NCBI GenBank assembly: GCA_035651155.1 | Contig: DASRGG010000021.1 | Location: 62,001 to 126,000 of the forward strand | Direction: 5' to 3' | Length of the DNA stretch: 64,000 nucleotides | DNA from: CF-39 sp035651155 | GTDB lineage: Bacteria; Chloroflexota; Limnocylindria; P2-11E | Part shown: piece after piece, positions 51,972 through 61,406 of the stretch | Layout of the letters: the number at the start of each line of letters is the position of its first letter | How positions within the stretch are numbered: position 1 is the first letter of the stretch | Translations under genes and position numbers: made by a program | The notes under the pieces: model-generated | The model's database searches: none | Told to the model about the DNA's origin: nothing | The model's input: only the letters and a program-made list of their open reading frames with translations

Positions 51972-53453
51972 CTAGGGGGCCACGTCGTCCAGGGTGACCT
52001 GCACGTCCATGGAAGCGCGCACGTCGACGGTCTGTGTCTTGCCCACGAGGTTGCCGGCGAACGGCGGGAAGACCTCCATGACGAAGCGTCCTGGCCGCAT
52101 CGCCGCCTCGAACCTTCCGGCGCTATCGGTATCCGTCGCGGCGGCCACGCCGCGCGCGTCGGAGAAATCGACGGTCGCCCCCGCCACCGGGATGCCGCGC
52201 GGATCCTTCACCACGCCGGTCACGATGGCCCCACGCGCGACCGCGAGATCGAGCGTCACGTCGTTCGCGCCGACGACGATCTCATCGGCATCCTTCCAGG
52301 TGCGCTTGCCGTCCCAGTACTCGCCGATGAGCCCGCTGTGCGCGGGCGGGACCACGCTGACGATGTAGGTCTCGGGCCGCGTGGTGATCGCGTACCGGCC
52401 GTTGCCGTCGGTCTCGCGGCAGATGCGGCCGGTCGTGAACGCCGTGTCGATGCAGACGAGGGCGTTCGGCACGACGTCGCCGTCGGTCGTGCGCACCACG
52501 CCGCGCACCTGCGGTCCCGATGCGAGCACGACGTCGAGGGTCACGTCGTCCGCCAGGCGAAGGGCGGTCGACCCGACGCCGGTGAGCGCCCGGTCGTACC
52601 ACTGCGGCACCGCGCGGATCGTGGGCGGCGGGACCGTCCAGACGTAGTAGAGGCCGGGCTCGCGCAGCGCGGCGTAGCGGCCCTTCTTGTCGGTGCGCTC
52701 GCACTGCCACGGGAGCGGCGCGGCGAGCGTCCGGACGCACACCTGCGCGTCCTCCACCGGATCGCCGGCGAATCGCACCACGCCCTTCAGCACGACACCC
52801 TTGACGAGCGTCACGTCGACGTCGGGGACGTCCGTCGTGCGCGCGTCGAGCACGTCGGCCTCCTCGAGGAACGCGCGGCCGCGCGCCCACTGCGACACCA
52901 ACCGCGCGCCGGGCGCGCTCGTGACCTCGAGCCGGTAGACCGCCGCCTTCGCGTCGATCGCGTACGCGCCGTCCGCGCCGGTCTTCGCGCAGATCGGCGG
53001 GCCGTCTCCGGCGGGGTGCGCGCAGGCCTCGGCGCCGGCGACCGCGGCGCCGGACTCGTCGCGGACATGGCCCGAGATGCGGTGCTGCGGGACGAGCTCG
53101 ACCCAGAGCGCCGCGTCGGCGCCCGAGAGATCGGTGACGCGCTGGGCGCCGGCGAAGCGCCGCTCGGCCGGACCGCTGACGCGCACGAAATACGTGCCGG
53201 GAGCGCCCGTGAGCGCGGCCGCGCCATCCGTGCCGGTGTCGGCGCAGGACTCCGGCCCGCGGGCGGTGGACGCGCAGACGCGCGCGCCGCCCAGCGGCGG
53301 GCCGCCGTCCGCCTGCACCACGAGCACGCGAAGGACCGCCGTCGCGGCCGGCAGGGTCGTGGCGGGCGCGGGCGACGGCGCGCTCGCCGCTGTGCAGGCC
53401 GCCAGCGCGAGCGCGAGCGACCTCACGGAGAACGAACAGATGGAGCGGATCAC
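51972..53453 (-). CDS. Lipoprotein with carboxypeptidase-regulatory-like repeats
   Basis: 493 aa. Signal peptide with lipobox LAAC (about residue 20), then about five beta-sandwich repeats, each with a G.V....G.PV.GA.V...D..G.Y pattern (VRDESGAAVAGAEACAH, VVRFAGDPVEDAQVCVR, VVRTTDGDVVPNALVCI, VVKDPRGIPVAGATVDF). Paired cysteines recur in most repeats. No peptidase domain is present. Likely a surface-binding or structural protein. Confidence 0.8.
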   Translation of the reverse strand: MIRSICSFSVRSLALALAACTAASAPSPAPATTLPAATAVLRVLVVQADGGPPLGGARVCASTARGPESCADTGTDGAAALTGAPGTYFVRVSGPAERRFAGAQRVTDLSGADAALWVELVPQHRISGHVRDESGAAVAGAEACAHPAGDGPPICAKTGADGAYAIDAKAAVYRLEVTSAPGARLVSQWARGRAFLEEADVLDARTTDVPDVDVTLVKGVVLKGVVRFAGDPVEDAQVCVRTLAAPLPWQCERTDKKGRYAALREPGLYYVWTVPPPTIRAVPQWYDRALTGVGSTALRLADDVTLDVVLASGPQVRGVVRTTDGDVVPNALVCIDTAFTTGRICRETDGNGRYAITTRPETYIVSVVPPAHSGLIGEYWDGKRTWKDADEIVVGANDVTLDLAVARGAIVTGVVKDPRGIPVAGATVDFSDARGVAAATDTDSAGRFEAAMRPGRFVMEVFPPFAGNLVGKTQTVDVRASMDVQVTLDDVAP

Positions 53454-53504
53454 CGAGGGGGCCTCACGCGCGTAACGAGCAGCAGGGCGAAGGAGAACGC
53501 GACG

Positions 53505-53684
53505 ATGGTGGCGGCGGATGACGAGCTCCTCGGCATCGGTCTCGTCCTCGCGATCGTCTTCGCGGTGCTGGTCTTCGCCATGAGCGGCAGTGTCTACGCC
53601 GGCGTGGCCGGGGTCGATATCCGCCAGGTCGCGGCCGGCCTGGGCGGTCTCCTGCGCTCGCTCGCGGGCGCGATCGGGATCTGA
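53505..53684 (+). CDS. Small single-pass membrane protein
   Basis: 59 aa: acidic head, one membrane helix (LGIGLVLAIVFAVLVFAMSG) and a glycine-rich amphipathic tail (VAAGLGGLLRSLAGAIG). AAGGAG lies 11 bp before the ATG. Divergent from the repeat lipoprotein. Function unknown. Confidence 0.55.
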   Translation: MVAADDELLGIGLVLAIVFAVLVFAMSGSVYAGVAGVDIRQVAAGLGGLLRSLAGAIGI

Positions 53685-53690
53685 GCCGCG

Positions 53691-54746
53691 CTAGCCGCGG
53701 CGGGCCGCGGTGGCGCTGGCGATGAGCCGCGAGATCTCCGCCAGCGGCCCGGCCACCTCTTCCCCGCGCTCGCGCTGCATCAGGTCGCGCATCGCGTCGC
53801 GGATCGGCTTGCCCTCCGACAGCACGAGGTGGGTCTGCTCGGTGATGGGCATGCTCACGCCCTTCGCGCGCGCGGCCGCGTACGTCGCCTCGGCGGTGGT
53901 GAGGCCCTCGGCGACCTGGCCGCCCAGACGCTCCCGGATCTCGGGCATGGCAACGCCCCTCGCGAGCAGCTCGCCCACCGTCCGGTTGCGCGAGTGCTTG
54001 CTCATGCAGGTCGCGATGAGGTCGCCCACCCCCGCGAGGCCCGCCACCGTCAGCGGGTTCGCGCCGCACGCGAACCCGTAGCGCGCGATCTCGGCGAGGC
54101 CGCGCGTCATGAACCCGGCCTTCGCGTTGTCGCCGTATGCCATCCCATCGATGGCGCCCGCTCCCAGCGCGACGATGTTCTTCAGCGCCCCGCACAGCTC
54201 GACGCCCACGACGTCCGCGTCGGTGTACGCGCGGAACATCGGCGTCCCGACGATGGACTGGAAGCGCTTCGCGGTCTCGCTGCGGGCCGACGCGACGACC
54301 GACGCCGCGGGATGCCCCGCCGCGATCTCGCGGCTGATGTTCGGTCCCGAGAGCACGGCGACGCGCCCGGCGCCCACGACCTCGGCCCACAGCTCGCTCA
54401 TGCGCTCGCCCGTGTCGGCGAGGCCCTTCGTCGCGGACAGCAGGTGGTGCCGCGCGTCGATGAGCGGCGCGACGCGATCGCGGAGGGCGCGCACGCCCAC
54501 GCTCGGCGCGGCGACGATGAGATCCTCCGCCTCGGAGACCGCGCGCTCCAGCTCCGCGGTGATGACGACCCGCTCCGGGATGCGGATGCCCGGCAGGTAC
54601 CGGCGGTTCTCGCGTTCGGCGGCCATCGCGCGGGCCTGCTCCGGATCGCGCGTCCAGAGGACGACCTCGCGGCCCGCGTCGCGCGCGAGGATCGTCGCGA
54701 GCGTCGTTCCCCACGAGCCCGCCTGCAGCACGGCGACCCTGCTCAT
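53691..54746 (-). CDS. gpsA: Glycerol-3-phosphate dehydrogenase [NAD(P)+]
   Basis: 351 aa. Makes sn-glycerol-3-phosphate for phospholipids, feeding PlsY encoded by the overlapping gene. Motifs are LSGPNISREIAAG, VELCGALKNIVALGAG (catalytic Lys), GLAGVGDLIATCMSKHSRNR. The Rossmann loop reads VLQAGSWGTTLA, where GpsA normally has GAGSWGT: the first glycine of GxGxxG is Gln. ATGA overlap with plsY. Confidence 0.93.
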   Translation of the reverse strand: MSRVAVLQAGSWGTTLATILARDAGREVVLWTRDPEQARAMAAERENRRYLPGIRIPERVVITAELERAVSEAEDLIVAAPSVGVRALRDRVAPLIDARHHLLSATKGLADTGERMSELWAEVVGAGRVAVLSGPNISREIAAGHPAASVVASARSETAKRFQSIVGTPMFRAYTDADVVGVELCGALKNIVALGAGAIDGMAYGDNAKAGFMTRGLAEIARYGFACGANPLTVAGLAGVGDLIATCMSKHSRNRTVGELLARGVAMPEIRERLGGQVAEGLTTAEATYAAARAKGVSMPITEQTHLVLSEGKPIRDAMRDLMQRERGEEVAGPLAEISRLIASATAARRG

Positions 54747-55384
54747 GCGCGCAGGCGTGGCTCGACGCCGCGGACGATGCGCTGGATGTTCGGCAGGTGC
54801 CGCACGTAGACGATCGCGCCGGCCGCGAGGATGAACGCGAGCGTCGCCCAGTGGAACTCGAGCCACCCCGTGGCGCTGAAGAGCAGGTATCCCGCGAGCG
54901 CGCCCACCACCGACGCGAGCGATCCGACCGACACCATGCGCGTCAGCGCGAGCGCGATCGCGAATGCCGCGACGGCGCTCGCCCAGGCCGGCGTCGCGAC
55001 GAAGAGCAGCGCGCCGAAGCCCGTCGCGACGCCGCGCCCGCCACGGCCGCGCAGCGTGATCGGCCAGCAGTGGCCCGCGACCGCGCAGACCGCCCCGAGC
55101 GCCTCGGCGAGCGGCCGGCCGGTGGTGCCCTCCGAGAAGATGAGCTGCGCGAACACGACCGCGAGCGCGCCCTTCACGATGTCGAACGACGCCACGAGCA
55201 GGCCCGCGCCCTTTCCGAGGGTTCGAAACGTGTTCGTCGCGCCCGTCGAGCCGGATCCGACCGTGCGCAGGTCGACGTTGCGATAGATCCTGCCGACGAG
55301 GTAGCCGCTCGAGATCGAGCCGACGAGATAGCCCACGAGGGCCACGACGGCGAACGCGATGAGCGTGGCCGGCGAAAGGGTCAC
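54743..55384 (-). CDS. plsY: Glycerol-3-phosphate acyltransferase PlsY
   Basis: 213 aa membrane enzyme using acyl-phosphate to make lysophosphatidic acid. Landmarks are GSISSGYLVGRIYRNVDLRT, GSGSTGATNTFRTLGKG, GHCWPITLRGRGGRGVATGFG. Gene order gpsA-plsY-der-ispH-plsC groups lipid synthesis. GTG start; GTGA overlap with der. Confidence 0.95.
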   Translation of the reverse strand: MTLSPATLIAFAVVALVGYLVGSISSGYLVGRIYRNVDLRTVGSGSTGATNTFRTLGKGAGLLVASFDIVKGALAVVFAQLIFSEGTTGRPLAEALGAVCAVAGHCWPITLRGRGGRGVATGFGALLFVATPAWASAVAAFAIALALTRMVSVGSLASVVGALAGYLLFSATGWLEFHWATLAFILAAGAIVYVRHLPNIQRIVRGVEPRLRA

Positions 55385-56694
55385 TCCTTGGCCGCCTTGA
55401 ATTCGAGCGCGATCGGCGTGCCCGCGAAGCCGAAGCGCTCGCGGATGCGGTTCTCCAGATAGCGCTGGTACGTGAAGTGGACGCCCTCGGGCGGATCCAC
55501 GAAGAACACGAACGTCGGCGCCTTGCCGCGCGCCTGCGTCACGTGCCGGAAGCGGACCTCTTTCCCGCGATGCGCGGCCGGCGGATGCGATTCGACCGCC
55601 TCCATGAGGAGGCTGTGGAGCTCGGCGGTCGACACCTTCCTGCGGCGCTCGTCCACCACCGCGAGCGCGTCGGCGAGGGTCTCGCGCACGTTGCGGCCGG
55701 TCTTCGCGGACACGAAGTGGTGCGGCATCCACGGCGCGAAATGGAATTCGCGCGCGACCTCCGCTTCGACGCTCGCCGTCATCTCCGGTCTACGGTCTAC
55801 CACGTCCCACTTGTTCACCGCCAGGACCAATCCGACGGCCGCCTCGATCGCGTAGCCCGCGATGTGCACATCCTGCGCGGTCACGCCCTCGGTCGCGTCC
55901 GTGAGGAGGATCGCGACGTCGGCGCGCTCGAGCGCCCGCTCCGTCCGCAGCAGCGCGTACTTCTCGATCCCCTCTTCGACGCGCCCGCGCCGCCGAATGC
56001 CCGCGGTGTCGACGAGCACCGCGCGCCGTCCGTCGACCTCGATGGCCGTATCGATGCTGTCGCGCGTCGTCCCGGGGATCTCGCTGACGACCGCGCGCTC
56101 CACGCCCGCGAGCGCGTTGAGGAAGCTCGATTTGCCGACGTTCGGCCTGCCGACGATGGCGATGCGCGGATCCGCCGACTCGGGCTCGACGACCTGCTCG
56201 GGCAGGCGCTCCACGATCGCGTCGAGGAGGTCGCCCGTTCCGAGGCCCTGGATCGCGGACACGGCGATCGGCGCGCCCAGGCCGAGCTCGTAGAACTCGG
56301 CGGCCTGCGCCTCGCCTCGCCAGGAGTCCGCCTTGTTCGCGACGAGGAGCACCGGCTTGCGGCTCCGCCGCAGCAGGTCCGCGACGTCGTGCTCCACCGG
56401 GAGGATGCCGGTCTGCGCGTCGACGAGGAAGAGCACGACGTCGGCCTCCTCGATCGCGGCCTCGGCCTGCCGGCGCACCGCCGCCTCCATCTGTCCCGCG
56501 CGCGGATCGTCGAGGCCGCCGGTGTCGATGAGCGAGAACTCGCGACCGCGCCACTCGGTCGTCGCGTAATTGCGGTCGCGCGTCGTGCCCGGAAGGTCCT
56601 CGACGATGGCGATGCGCTCGCCCACGAGGCGATTGAACAGGGTGGACTTCCCCACGTTGGGGCGCCCCACGACGGCGACGACGGCCCTCGCCAT
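55381..56694 (-). CDS. der: Ribosome-assembly GTPase Der (EngA)
   Basis: 437 aa, normal length. Two GTPase domains, each with GRPNVGKS (about residues 8 and 179), DTGG/DTAG switch and NK.D guanine motifs, plus the C-terminal KH-like domain (GKAPTFVFFVDPP). Acts in 50S maturation. Confidence 0.97.
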   Translation of the reverse strand: MARAVVAVVGRPNVGKSTLFNRLVGERIAIVEDLPGTTRDRNYATTEWRGREFSLIDTGGLDDPRAGQMEAAVRRQAEAAIEEADVVLFLVDAQTGILPVEHDVADLLRRSRKPVLLVANKADSWRGEAQAAEFYELGLGAPIAVSAIQGLGTGDLLDAIVERLPEQVVEPESADPRIAIVGRPNVGKSSFLNALAGVERAVVSEIPGTTRDSIDTAIEVDGRRAVLVDTAGIRRRGRVEEGIEKYALLRTERALERADVAILLTDATEGVTAQDVHIAGYAIEAAVGLVLAVNKWDVVDRRPEMTASVEAEVAREFHFAPWMPHHFVSAKTGRNVRETLADALAVVDERRRKVSTAELHSLLMEAVESHPPAAHRGKEVRFRHVTQARGKAPTFVFFVDPPEGVHFTYQRYLENRIRERFGFAGTPIALEFKAAKE

Positions 56695-56700
56695 CGTCGG

Positions 56701-57549
56701 CTAGGCCGGGACCGGTTCCGCCAGGGCCTCGAGCCGCTCCTTCACCTCGAGCAGCGTGTCCATCGGGGTCGAGCAGCCGCCGATGAGTCCGACACGCTCC
56801 TGGCCACGCACCCATTCGGCGCGGACCTCATTGGCGGATTCGATGTGGTAGGCGTCGCGTCCCTGCATCTTCGCGAGGCTCACGAGCTCGCGCGTGTTCG
56901 CCGAGTTCTTGCCGCCGACCACGACGATCGTGCGCACCTGCTCGGCGAGCTCGCTCGCGGCGACCTGCCGCTTCACGGTAACCGGACAGACGGTGTTGTA
57001 GACCTTCATCTCCTGCGCGATCGTCGCGACGTGCGCCACGAGCGCGGTGAAGGCCCACGGCGGCTGCGTGGACTGCGAGACGACGCCGGCGCGCTTCATC
57101 TTGGGGAGCTTCTTCCATTGCTCTTCCGTCTCGACGATGACGTAGCTGTCGCCCGCGAACGCCTTCAGCCCGATGACCTCGGGGTGGTCGGCGGTCCCGA
57201 GCAGGATCACCGTGTACCCCTCGTCCGCGAGCTGCTTGGTGAACCGCTGCGCGCGGAGGACGAGCGAACAGGTGGCGTCGATGCACTCCAGGCCGCGCTC
57301 CTCGATCTTCGCGCGGACCTCGGGCGGCACCCCATGCGCGCGGATGACGACGATCCCCTCGGCGGCGTCGGCCGGATCCGTGATCACCTTCACGCCGCGT
57401 GCCGCGAGGCGCTCGCTGATCTTCGGGTTGTGGACGACCTGACCCAGGTTGTGCACGGGCTTTCCGGTCTCCGCGGCTGCCTCGGTGAGCTCGACCGCCT
57501 TCTTCACGCCGAAGCAGAAACCGTTCTCCCGCGCGAGCAGCACTTCCAT
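56701..57549 (-). CDS. ispH: 4-hydroxy-3-methylbut-2-enyl diphosphate reductase
   Basis: 282 aa. Last step of the MEP isoprenoid pathway. [4Fe-4S] ligands appear in GFCFGVKKA, DATCSLV and NTVCPVT; HNPKISERL, RAHGVPPEV and ESANEV are conserved substrate-site segments. ATG at 57549 (MEVLLARENG) is preferred over the upstream ATG at 57609, which reads into plsC. Confidence 0.93.
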   Translation of the reverse strand: MEVLLARENGFCFGVKKAVELTEAAAETGKPVHNLGQVVHNPKISERLAARGVKVITDPADAAEGIVVIRAHGVPPEVRAKIEERGLECIDATCSLVLRAQRFTKQLADEGYTVILLGTADHPEVIGLKAFAGDSYVIVETEEQWKKLPKMKRAGVVSQSTQPPWAFTALVAHVATIAQEMKVYNTVCPVTVKRQVAASELAEQVRTIVVVGGKNSANTRELVSLAKMQGRDAYHIESANEVRAEWVRGQERVGLIGGCSTPMDTLLEVKERLEALAEPVPA

Positions 57550-57559
57550 CACATCGAGT

Positions 57560-58249
57560 CTAGGTGCTCGGTCGGTCGACGGCCTCCGCGTACGCACCCC
57601 GCATCTCACGCGGGAGCAGCTCGGCGATGCGCGTCATGATCGCGTCCGCGGTCGCCTGACGATCCCGGCGGACCTCCGCCGGCAGCTCGGAGACGCGAAA
57701 GGGCCTCCCGAAGCGGAGCGTGATCTCCGTCCGGCGCGGGATGTGCGGCATCGCCCGCGGCGTCCCGACGATCGCGCAGGGCACGATCGGCGCGTCCGTC
57801 CGCTCCGCCAGGAGCGAGATGCCGGGCTGCCCGCGCAGCAAGGCCCCCCGCTCGCTTCGGTGGCCCTCGGGGAACACGCCGAGCGGCAGACCCTTCGCGA
57901 GCACGCGGAGCGCGAGCGCGATCGCACGCCGGTCGCTCTCCCCTCGGCGGATGGAGAAGTTGCCGATGCCGCGGAGAAGGAAGCCGAGGAGCGGGTAGTC
58001 GAAGACCTCGATCTTCGCCATCCAGCGGATCGGCGTCCCGAGCGCGATGGAGACGGCCGGCGGGTCCTTCCAGTTGATGTGATTCGCCACGATGATGTAC
58101 GGCCCGCTTGTCGGCACGTGCTCGCGCCCGACCACCTCGATCCGCGCGAACAGCGACACGAGGAAGCGGACCGGCGGGAAGAGCAGCCGCCAGACCCAGA
58201 GGTCCGACGCCGGCGCGACCGCGGTCTCGCCAAACAGCCGCTCGATCAT
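57560..58249 (-). CDS. plsC: 1-acyl-sn-glycerol-3-phosphate acyltransferase
   Basis: 229 aa. HX4D-type active site NHINWKDP, FPEGHRSE and a preceding hydrophobic segment (LLFPPVRFLVSLFARI). Converts lysophosphatidic acid to phosphatidic acid, following PlsY. ATGA overlap with cmk. Confidence 0.92.
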   Translation of the reverse strand: MIERLFGETAVAPASDLWVWRLLFPPVRFLVSLFARIEVVGREHVPTSGPYIIVANHINWKDPPAVSIALGTPIRWMAKIEVFDYPLLGFLLRGIGNFSIRRGESDRRAIALALRVLAKGLPLGVFPEGHRSERGALLRGQPGISLLAERTDAPIVPCAIVGTPRAMPHIPRRTEITLRFGRPFRVSELPAEVRRDRQATADAIMTRIAELLPREMRGAYAEAVDRPST

Positions 58250-58926
58250 CCGGTGGTGACGATCGCGAGGACGCGCTCGAGGGCCTCTCCCACCGCGAGA
58301 CCGTCGGTCTGGACGACGATGGCGTCCACCGCCGCGCGCAGCGGCGCGACGGCGCGCTCGCTGTCGAGTCGATCGCGGCGCAGGATCTCCTGCAGCAGCT
58401 CCTGCCGCGGTCGCACCTCGCCGCGCGACCGCAGCTCCTCCTCGCGCCGCTTGGCCCGCTCGGCCGCGGTCGCGGTGAGGTAGATCTTTCGCTCGGCCTG
58501 CGGCAGGACCACCGTGCCGATGTCGCGGCCGACCATGACCACGCGGCCGCGGCCCGCGAGGGCGCGCTGCTGCTCGACCAAGGCGTCGCGCACCGCCGGG
58601 ACGCGCGCGACCTGCGAGACGATGCGGTCGACGTCGGCGCCGCGGATCGTCCACGTGACGTCGTCGCCGTCGAGCAGCACCGTATACGCGCGTCCGTCGC
58701 GTACCGTGGGCGGTCCGATCGCGACGCGCACCTCGCGCGCCAGTGCCGCGAGCCGCTCGGCATCGTCGGGATCGATCCCGCGACGGTGCGCCGCGAGCGC
58801 GATCGCGCGGTACATCGCCCCGGTGTCCAGGAAGAGGTACCCGAGCCGCTCGGCGACGAGCGCGCCGATGGTGCTCTTGCCGGCCCCGGCCGGTCCGTCG
58901 ATGGCGATCGTCCGCGGCGTCGTCAT
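58246..58926 (-). CDS. cmk: Cytidylate kinase
   Basis: 226 aa. P-loop IDGPAGAGKST, YLFLDTGAMYRAIAL, VVMVGRDIGTVVLPQAERKI and RRDRLDSERAVAPL. Phosphorylates CMP/dCMP. ATGA overlap with rluB; the cmk-rluB-scpB-scpA order is common in bacteria. Confidence 0.95.
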   Translation of the reverse strand: MTTPRTIAIDGPAGAGKSTIGALVAERLGYLFLDTGAMYRAIALAAHRRGIDPDDAERLAALAREVRVAIGPPTVRDGRAYTVLLDGDDVTWTIRGADVDRIVSQVARVPAVRDALVEQQRALAGRGRVVMVGRDIGTVVLPQAERKIYLTATAAERAKRREEELRSRGEVRPRQELLQEILRRDRLDSERAVAPLRAAVDAIVVQTDGLAVGEALERVLAIVTTG

Positions 58927-59714
58927 CGCGCGGCTTCCGGTCGACACGGTCTCGCGCCCGCCGGCGCGCGGCGGGATCTCGCTCTGGGCACCGGGGCCGC
59001 ATCGGGGCGCGCGGCTGGACGCGCGAGATCGGCGGCCTCGCGCGGATCGAGGTCGCGCCATTCGCCCACGCGCAGGCGGCCCAGCCGGAGCGACCCTATC
59101 CGCACGCGCACGAGGCGGTCGACGCGCAGGCCGACGGCGGCGCACATGCGGCGTACCTGCCGCTTCCAGCCGCTCCGCAACACCACGCGCAGACGGCTCG
59201 CGCGACGCGAGCGCGTGATCACGTCGACGCGCTCGGCGCGCGCGAGACCCTCCTCGAGGCGCACGCCGGCACGGAGGCTCGCGATCGCCGCGGGCGAGAG
59301 CTCGCCGGTCACGGTGACCTCGTACTCGCGCTCGTGCCCGTACCGCGGATGGATGACGCGCTCGGCCCACTCGCCGTCGTTCGTGAGCAGCAGCAGGCCC
59401 TCGGACTCGGCGTCGAGGCGGCCGACCGGATAGAGGCGCTCGCCGACGTCCACGAGGTCGACGACGGAGCGGCGCCCGCGCTCGTCGCGCGCGGTCGACA
59501 CGACCCCCCTCGGCTTGTTCAGGGCGATGTAGCGGACGGCCGCCGTCCGCGTCGCCACGCCGTCCACCGCGATCCGCGCGTCCGGCGCGACCTTCGTGCC
59601 GAGCGTGGTCACGATCTCCCCGTCGACGCGCACGCGGCCCGCGGCGATGAGCTCCTCGGCCGCCCGCCGCGAGGCCACACCGCGGTCGGCGAGGACCTTC
59701 TGCAGACGGATCAC
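58923..59714 (-). CDS. rluB: 23S rRNA pseudouridine synthase, RluB/RsuA type
   Basis: 263 aa. N-terminal S4 RNA-binding domain (LQKVLADRGVASRRAAEELI), then catalytic GRLDAESEGLLLLTNDG (Asp nucleophile) and the domain end RQVRRMCAAVGLRV. A basic Pro/Ala/Arg tail of about 30 residues follows. GTG start; GTGA overlap with scpB. Confidence 0.93.
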   Translation of the reverse strand: MIRLQKVLADRGVASRRAAEELIAAGRVRVDGEIVTTLGTKVAPDARIAVDGVATRTAAVRYIALNKPRGVVSTARDERGRRSVVDLVDVGERLYPVGRLDAESEGLLLLTNDGEWAERVIHPRYGHEREYEVTVTGELSPAAIASLRAGVRLEEGLARAERVDVITRSRRASRLRVVLRSGWKRQVRRMCAAVGLRVDRLVRVRIGSLRLGRLRVGEWRDLDPREAADLARPAARPDAAPVPRARSRRAPAGARPCRPEAAR

Positions 59715-60262
59715 GGCCGCGTCGCGCCCTCCACATCGCCGGGACGCTCGACCACGCCGCCCTCGGGCGTGAGCGCGCCCGGCAGGTCGTCGAGGCTCGC
59801 CAGGCCGAAGCACTCGAGGAACTCCCAGGTGGTGCCGTAGAGGATCGGCCGCCCGGGTGCCTCGCGCCGGCCCCGCTCCTCGATGAGCCGGCGCTGCATC
59901 AGCGTGTAGATCGTCTGGTCGCAGTTCACGCCACGGATCGCCTCGATCTCGGCGCGCGTCACCGGCTGGCGGTACGCCACGACGGCGAGCGTCTCGAGCG
60001 ACGCGGGCGACACGCGCAGCCGGTCCGCGCCGAGATACGCGGACACCGCGGCCGCCTGTTCCGGCGATGTCACGAGCTGCCAGTCGTCGCCGTCGTGCGC
60101 GAGGCGCAGTCCGGTCCCCGCGTAGCTCCCCGCGAGCTCGAGGAGCGCGGCGTCCACCTGCTTCGGCGTCGCGCCGACGGCCTTCGCGATCTCCGAACGC
60201 GACACGGGCTTCTCGGCGACGAAGAGGACCGCTTCGACGGCGTTCGCGAGCGGTGATCTCAT
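59711..60262 (-). CDS. scpB: Segregation and condensation protein B
   Basis: 183 aa. Two winged helices (NAVEAVLFVAEKPVSRSEIA; LETLAVVAYRQPVTRAEIEAIRG) and TTWEFLECFGLASLDDLP. Dimer that binds ScpA in the SMC condensin. ATGA overlap with scpA. Confidence 0.95.
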   Translation of the reverse strand: MRSPLANAVEAVLFVAEKPVSRSEIAKAVGATPKQVDAALLELAGSYAGTGLRLAHDGDDWQLVTSPEQAAAVSAYLGADRLRVSPASLETLAVVAYRQPVTRAEIEAIRGVNCDQTIYTLMQRRLIEERGRREAPGRPILYGTTWEFLECFGLASLDDLPGALTPEGGVVERPGDVEGATRP

Positions 60263-60999
60263 GCGGGCGTCTCGGTCACGATCGGCCGCTCCTTCTTCGT
60301 GATGAGGATGTCGCTGAACAGCTCGTCCTGCACGAGGTCGATCACGATGCGTCGGTACAGGTCGAGCAGCGCGATGAACGTTACGACAGCCCATCCGAGC
60401 GTGGGCGCGGGGCCGAGGAGCTCGCTGAACGCGATCTGCCCGCGCTCCCTCACGATGGCCTCGATCTCGGCGGTGCGCTCCTCCACCGAGTACCGCTCGC
60501 CCGGCGCCACCAGGTCCTCCTCGCGCTGCCGCGCGGCGAGCGCGAGCACCCGCGACCACGCCGCCGCGAGCGCGGTGACCTCGCCGCCGCGCGGCGGAAG
60601 GTCCACCGGCGTGCCGCCCTCCCGATGGAACTGACGCTCGCCGCTCCGCAGGCGGTCGCCGAGCGCGCCCGCGCGCTCGCGCACGATCGCGTACTCCATG
60701 AGCCGCGCGCGGAGCTCCTCCTCCGACTCGCCCTCGTCCTCGTCGACGATCGGCGCCAGCGCGGGAAGGAGGCTCCGCGCCTTCAGCAGGACGAGGCGCG
60801 ACGCGAGCGCGAGGAAGGAGGCGACCTCGTCCGCGGGCAGCGCCGCGAGCGCGCGCACGCGCGCGAGGTACGCGTCCGCGAGATCGCCGAGGCGCACGGT
60901 GAGGATGTCGAGCTTCTTCTCCTCGACGAGCTGGAGCAGCAGCTCGAGGGGCCCATCGAAGCCGCTCACGCTGACGTTCGGGCCTTCGTGTCCGAGCAT
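60259..60999 (-). CDS. scpA: Segregation and condensation protein A (kleisin)
   Basis: 246 aa. N-terminal FDGPLELLLQLVEEKKLDIL binds the SMC neck; the C-terminus (VTFIALLDLYRRIVIDLVQ) binds the SMC head. Together with ScpB it condenses the chromosome. TGATG overlap with the HD-domain gene. Confidence 0.95.
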   Translation of the reverse strand: MLGHEGPNVSVSGFDGPLELLLQLVEEKKLDILTVRLGDLADAYLARVRALAALPADEVASFLALASRLVLLKARSLLPALAPIVDEDEGESEEELRARLMEYAIVRERAGALGDRLRSGERQFHREGGTPVDLPPRGGEVTALAAAWSRVLALAARQREEDLVAPGERYSVEERTAEIEAIVRERGQIAFSELLGPAPTLGWAVVTFIALLDLYRRIVIDLVQDELFSDILITKKERPIVTETPA

Positions 61000-61406
61000 C
61001 AGGGGATCGCCTCACGGTCGGCGCGCGCGAGGAGCGCCTCGTCGGCGCCGCGCGGCGCGTCGTGGTGGCGCGCGATGAGCCGCACCACGCGCTCCGAGCG
61101 TCCCTCCGCGCGCGCGAGCTCGGCGCCGCGCCGCGCGTGGTCGAGGTAGCGCGCGAACACACCGCCGCCCGTCGCCAACCGCCGGCGCACCGCGGGCGCG
61201 AACAGCTCGAGGAGGACGGCGGCGATGCGATGCCAGAGGCGCGTCCCGGCCGGCTTCGCGCGGTCGTGCAGCAGTCCCGCGAGCACGAGCTCGTCGTCGG
61301 CGCCGAGCGCTCGCAGGATGTCCGCGGTGCGCTCGGCGTGGCGCGCGTCGCCGCTCGTGACGGAGAGGTACCGCCACGTCTGAACCACCCGATCGAGCGC
61401 GCTCAT
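60999..61406 (-). CDS. HD-domain phosphohydrolase-like protein
   Basis: 135 aa. HAERTADILRALGADDELVL, AGLLHDRAKP and LDHARRGAELARAEG give His, His-Asp and a later His/Asp set of a compact HD fold. Related proteins act on nucleotides. Sits between scpA and the M50 protease gene; both junctions overlap. Confidence 0.75.
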   Translation of the reverse strand: MSALDRVVQTWRYLSVTSGDARHAERTADILRALGADDELVLAGLLHDRAKPAGTRLWHRIAAVLLELFAPAVRRRLATGGGVFARYLDHARRGAELARAEGRSERVVRLIARHHDAPRGADEALLARADREAIP

